Shown piece after piece: positions 5,430-7,553 of a stretch of DNA of 7,553 nucleotides. The notes beneath the pieces were generated by a model. It worked only from the letters and a program-made list of their open reading frames with translations, did no database searches and had not been told where the DNA came from. Both the position numbers and the translations under genes were made by a program. Positions within the stretch are counted from its first letter, which is position 1, and every line of letters starts with the position of its first letter. The stretch comes from CAZWUL01 sp964636625 (GTDB lineage Bacteria; Atribacterota; Phoenicimicrobiia; Phoenicimicrobiales; Stramentimicrobiaceae), in NCBI GenBank assembly GCA_964636625.1, contig CAZWUL010000048.1:1-7553 (forward strand). The letters run 5' to 3'.

Positions 5430-6080
5430 ATGATAAAAAATAATTCTGACAGGACAAGTATAATAATTATTAGACATGGGGAATGCAAAGGAAATAAAGA
5501 AGGCTTATTTCGTGGGAGAAGTGATTTTCCTTTAAATGAAACAGGAGTACGCCAGGCAAAGGAAGTGGCCAGAGCAATAAAAATAATGCACCCCACAATA
5601 ATATTCACCAGTCCGTTAAAAAGGGCTATGCAAACTGCTGAAGCTATCCGACAGGAGTGTAATATTGAAATAGAAGAACGGGAAGGATTGAATAACATAA
5701 TGCTTGGCCCATGGGAAGGACAACCCAAGGATTATATTGCTCAAAAATACCCTGAACAATGGAAGGTATGGTTAAATGAGCCGGAAAAATTGGACATTCC
5801 CGGGGTGGAATCACTGGACGAAGTACAGGAAAGGGCAAAAAGTGATTTAGAAAATATTATAGAACAACATTGGGGTGAGACTTTTGTAATCGTGTCTCAT
5901 AGGGCAGTGTTAAAGCCATTAGTTGCCTCATGCCTGGGTATAAAAAAACCGTATTTCTGGCGCATACATCTAGATACTGCTTCTTATAGTATTCTCCATT
6001 ACCAAAAAAGAGTGGGATACATCCTGGTTCAACTGAATCAAAATAAGCATCTGAGTGAATTTATTACTGAATGGCAATAA
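5430..6080 (+). CDS. Histidine phosphatase (phosphoglycerate-mutase-like) family protein
   Basis: Branch-1 histidine phosphatases transfer phosphate through a catalytic histidine; members include PhoE-type broad phosphatases and CobC-type alpha-ribazole phosphatases. Here the 216 residues show IIIIRHGE (11-18; His16 nucleophile), FRGRSDFPLNETG (27-39), FTSPLKRAMQTA (59-70; Arg65 phosphate pocket), GPWEG (93-97), IPGVESLDEVQERA (123-136) and VIVSHRAVLKPL (153-164; His157). Two motif positions are unusual: the residue that is normally Glu or Asp before the G.WEG motif is Asn89, and the normal SHG is SHR. The FWRIHLDTASYSI segment (177-187) matches a subgroup that uses SHR-like motifs. I chose ATG 5430 because GGTGG (5417-5421) lies 8 bases upstream; ATG 5415 would add five residues and lacks an SD. 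Only 39 bases separate it from the membrane-protein genes downstream, so co-transcription is likely. Substrate unknown. Confidence 0.87.
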   Translation: MIKNNSDRTSIIIIRHGECKGNKEGLFRGRSDFPLNETGVRQAKEVARAIKIMHPTIIFTSPLKRAMQTAEAIRQECNIEIEEREGLNNIMLGPWEGQPKDYIAQKYPEQWKVWLNEPEKLDIPGVESLDEVQERAKSDLENIIEQHWGETFVIVSHRAVLKPLVASCLGIKKPYFWRIHLDTASYSILHYQKRVGYILVQLNQNKHLSEFITEWQ

Positions 6081-6119
6081 ACTGTTTGAAATAAAAATAA
6101 TTTTCCGGGGGAAATAATC

Positions 6120-6302
6120 ATGATTAAGATTGATTTTAATATTATCAAAAAACCTTTGGTTATTTTTGTTGTCTTGATTCTTTTAAGCCTAACCGTACCT
6201 TATCTGCTCCCTGCAACGTTTCTGGGTTCTTATTTATTTTGGATAATTTTATCAGTTGTCGTTATCTTATATGGGATAATAATAGTTGGAGGATTAAAGT
6301 GA
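6120..6302 (+). CDS. Two-helix small membrane protein, probable symporter partner
   Basis: The 60-residue product has a short basic N-terminus (KIDFNIIKK), a hydrophobic segment at about 12-31, a short turn, and a second at about 35-57 ending in GGLK. This leaves little beyond two transmembrane helices. The start is well supported: GGGGGAA at 6107-6113 is 6 bases before the ATG. Its TGA overlaps the symporter's GTG (sequence GTGA, 6299-6302), implying translational coupling. Several sodium:solute symporters are encoded with a tiny membrane protein just upstream (for example YhdT with PanF, the DUF4212 small subunits, and 'symporter small accessory proteins' annotated mainly in archaea). By position and topology this belongs to that kind, but I cannot assign it to a named family. 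Function in stability or assembly of the symporter is inference. Confidence 0.72.
   Translation: MIKIDFNIIKKPLVIFVVLILLSLTVPYLLPATFLGSYLFWIILSVVVILYGIIIVGGLK
6288..6292 (+). promoter_or_regulatory. Ribosome binding site for the GTG-started symporter
   Basis: GGAGG inside the last codons of the small membrane protein lies 6 bases before GTG 6299, fixing that unusual start codon and the four-base stop/start overlap. Confidence 0.75.
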
Positions 6303-7553
6303 CGCGCTCATCTATTATGCTCATAGGAATATTCTTATGGTTTCTCCTTGGGTGTGTTGTTTCATTTTCTGCTAAAAGAAAGACCGGTCCGGGTATTGCC
6401 GAATATTTTATTGCTAATAGAACTATCGGTGGATTTGTTGCTGCAATGACTTATAGTGCTACTACTTATAGTGCATTCATGATGGTAGGATTGGTTGGAA
6501 TGACTTATTCTTTCGGAATCAGTACCATGGGTTTTGAATTATCATATCTGATGGGTACCATTTTACTATTAGTATTATTTGCACCTTACTTCTGGTCAAT
6601 CAGCAGGAAATATAATTGCATTACCCCCTCTGAATTATTAAGCAAGGCATATAATAGTCCTGCTTTAGGCGGTATTGCTACAGTTTTCTCCTTGTTGATG
6701 CTGATACCTTATATGTCAGTTCAATTTACCGGAATTGGATACCTTTTGGAAACATTAACCGGTATTCCATATCAATTTGGAGTTTTGCTGGCATTGGTAA
6801 TTGTACTTGTTTTTACTCTCTGGGCAGGTATGCGTTCAGTTGCCTGGACAGATACCCTGCAGTCATTGATTATGCTTGTTTCCTCTATTATTTTGCTCTA
6901 TTATGTAATGAACCATTTCTTTGGAGGATTTACACAATTTTTTCAGGTAATCCAGGTTGAGCACGGCGATTTGCTCAGTGCAGAAAAAATGCCTTATCAA
7001 AGGTTTTTGGGATTAACAATCCCCTGGTTATTTTTTGCTTTAACTAATCCGCAGGTTGCTCAGAGAATGTTTATATCAAGAGACAAAAAGAGCCTCAGGA
7101 CAATGATAATTGGTTTTTCTATTTTTGGCCTGGTTTATACGCTTATTGTGGTTCATTTGGGTTTAGCTGCGAGACATATATTTCCAGATATTGCCAATCC
7201 TGATAGAATTACCCCTATGTTGCTGGAAAAGATACCGGTTATATTATCATTGGCAGTTTTCCTGGGAATTGTAGCTGCCTCTGTTTCTACAGTTAATTCA
7301 ATAATTTTAACTTTAAGTTCAATGTGTACAGTAGATGTATACGGCAAACTATTTAAAGCAGAAGAGAGTAGAAGGTTATTATTTGGAAAAATAATGGTTC
7401 CCTTGATAGCTTTTTTGGCTTTTTTCTTTTCACTGGGCCAGTTTGGTATTATTGTTGAATTATCGGTAATGTCCTCTGCCGGATTATTGGCATTAGCTCC
7501 AAGTTATTTTGGAATATTTTGGAAAAAAGGTGACAATATTGCATCAATCAGCA
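6299..7553 (+). CDS. Sodium:solute symporter (SSS family), 3' end outside window
   Basis: SSS proteins (TC 2.A.21, LeuT fold) couple inward sodium flow to uptake of sugars, amino acids, carboxylates or vitamins across the cytoplasmic membrane. The frame is open for 418 codons and runs off the end; family members are usually about 480-520 residues, so roughly 80-100 are missing. Visible features are an N-terminal helix (6-24), EYFIANRTIGGFVAAMTYSATTYSA in the first two core helices (35-59), ITPSELL (108-114), the family signature WAGMRSVAWTDTLQSLIML (175-193), NPQVAQRMFISRDKKSLR (250-267), and GIVAASVSTVNS (323-334), where Ser330/Thr331 match the sodium-site Ser/Thr of PutP-type proteins. The GTG start at 6299 has GGAGG 6 bases upstream and overlaps the small gene before it. 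The sequence resembles the archaeal/anaerobe uncharacterised subgroup more than PutP or PanF; the substrate cannot be inferred from neighbours. Confidence 0.9.
   Translation, partial: MTRSSIMLIGIFLWFLLGCVVSFSAKRKTGPGIAEYFIANRTIGGFVAAMTYSATTYSAFMMVGLVGMTYSFGISTMGFELSYLMGTILLLVLFAPYFWSISRKYNCITPSELLSKAYNSPALGGIATVFSLLMLIPYMSVQFTGIGYLLETLTGIPYQFGVLLALVIVLVFTLWAGMRSVAWTDTLQSLIMLVSSIILLYYVMNHFFGGFTQFFQVIQVEHGDLLSAEKMPYQRFLGLTIPWLFFALTNPQVAQRMFISRDKKSLRTMIIGFSIFGLVYTLIVVHLGLAARHIFPDIANPDRITPMLLEKIPVILSLAVFLGIVAASVSTVNSIILTLSSMCTVDVYGKLFKAEESRRLLFGKIMVPLIAFLAFFFSLGQFGIIVELSVMSSAGLLALAPSYFGIFWKKGDNIASIS

Noticed and set aside
5210..5728. 172-codon reverse-strand frame across sfsA end and the histidine phosphatase gene
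   Set aside because: It is antisense to two genes with clear family motifs on the plus strand and shows no family signal itself.
1..7553. CRISPR array, insertion sequence, toxin-antitoxin, phage or defence system
   Set aside because: No regularly spaced repeats, transposase, integrase or defence-family motif was seen; recognised genes are ordinary metabolic, wall and transport functions.

Overview
The window is AT-rich, with an AT-only or nearly AT-only third of the intergenic sequence, clear purine-rich Shine-Dalgarno (SD) sites and sigma-A-like promoters. It looks like chromosome of a low-GC anaerobic bacterium. The SfsA sequence is of the clostridial type, and the symporter plus small partner resembles arrangements seen in archaea and deep-branching anaerobes. 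A Bacillota-like or Atribacterota-like source is a guess. Nothing here (no tRNA, rRNA, ribosomal protein) fixes the taxonomy.

Layout: (1) 1-257 is an AT-rich leader with a long perfect inverted repeat. (2) 258-1505 (+) encodes an exported DUF1343/NamZ-type exo-muramidase. (3) 1569-2420 (-) encodes a LOG-family nucleotide hydrolase and is the only reverse-strand gene; it converges on namZ and diverges from the next gene. (4) 2604-3743 (+) holds a small antibiotic-biosynthesis-monooxygenase-domain protein followed by a gluconate 5-dehydrogenase-like SDR, probably one operon from a good promoter at 2548-2576. (5) 3946-4194 (+) is a tiny DUF3796-like membrane protein behind its own promoter with an overlapping palindrome. 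(6) 4195-4621 has no secure gene; it contains odd short open frames and a GC-richer patch that may be a gene remnant. (7) sfsA (4622-5311, probably TTG start) is followed by a compact sequence that can fold as a three-way junction. (8) 5430-6080 encodes a histidine phosphatase with altered active-site motifs, then a 60-residue two-helix membrane protein overlaps by four bases (GTGA) with a sodium:solute symporter that runs off the window end.

The genes look like ordinary housekeeping and carbon-metabolism cargo: peptidoglycan fragment recycling, sugar-acid oxidoreduction, nucleotide clean-up, solute uptake. I found no CRISPR array, insertion sequence, phage or defence system. The most interesting items are non-coding or small: the three-way-junction element at 5317-5387, the 15-bp-arm inverted repeat at 123-153, the promoter palindrome at 3812-3827, the unrecognised peptide-coding frame before sfsA, and the small symporter partner.
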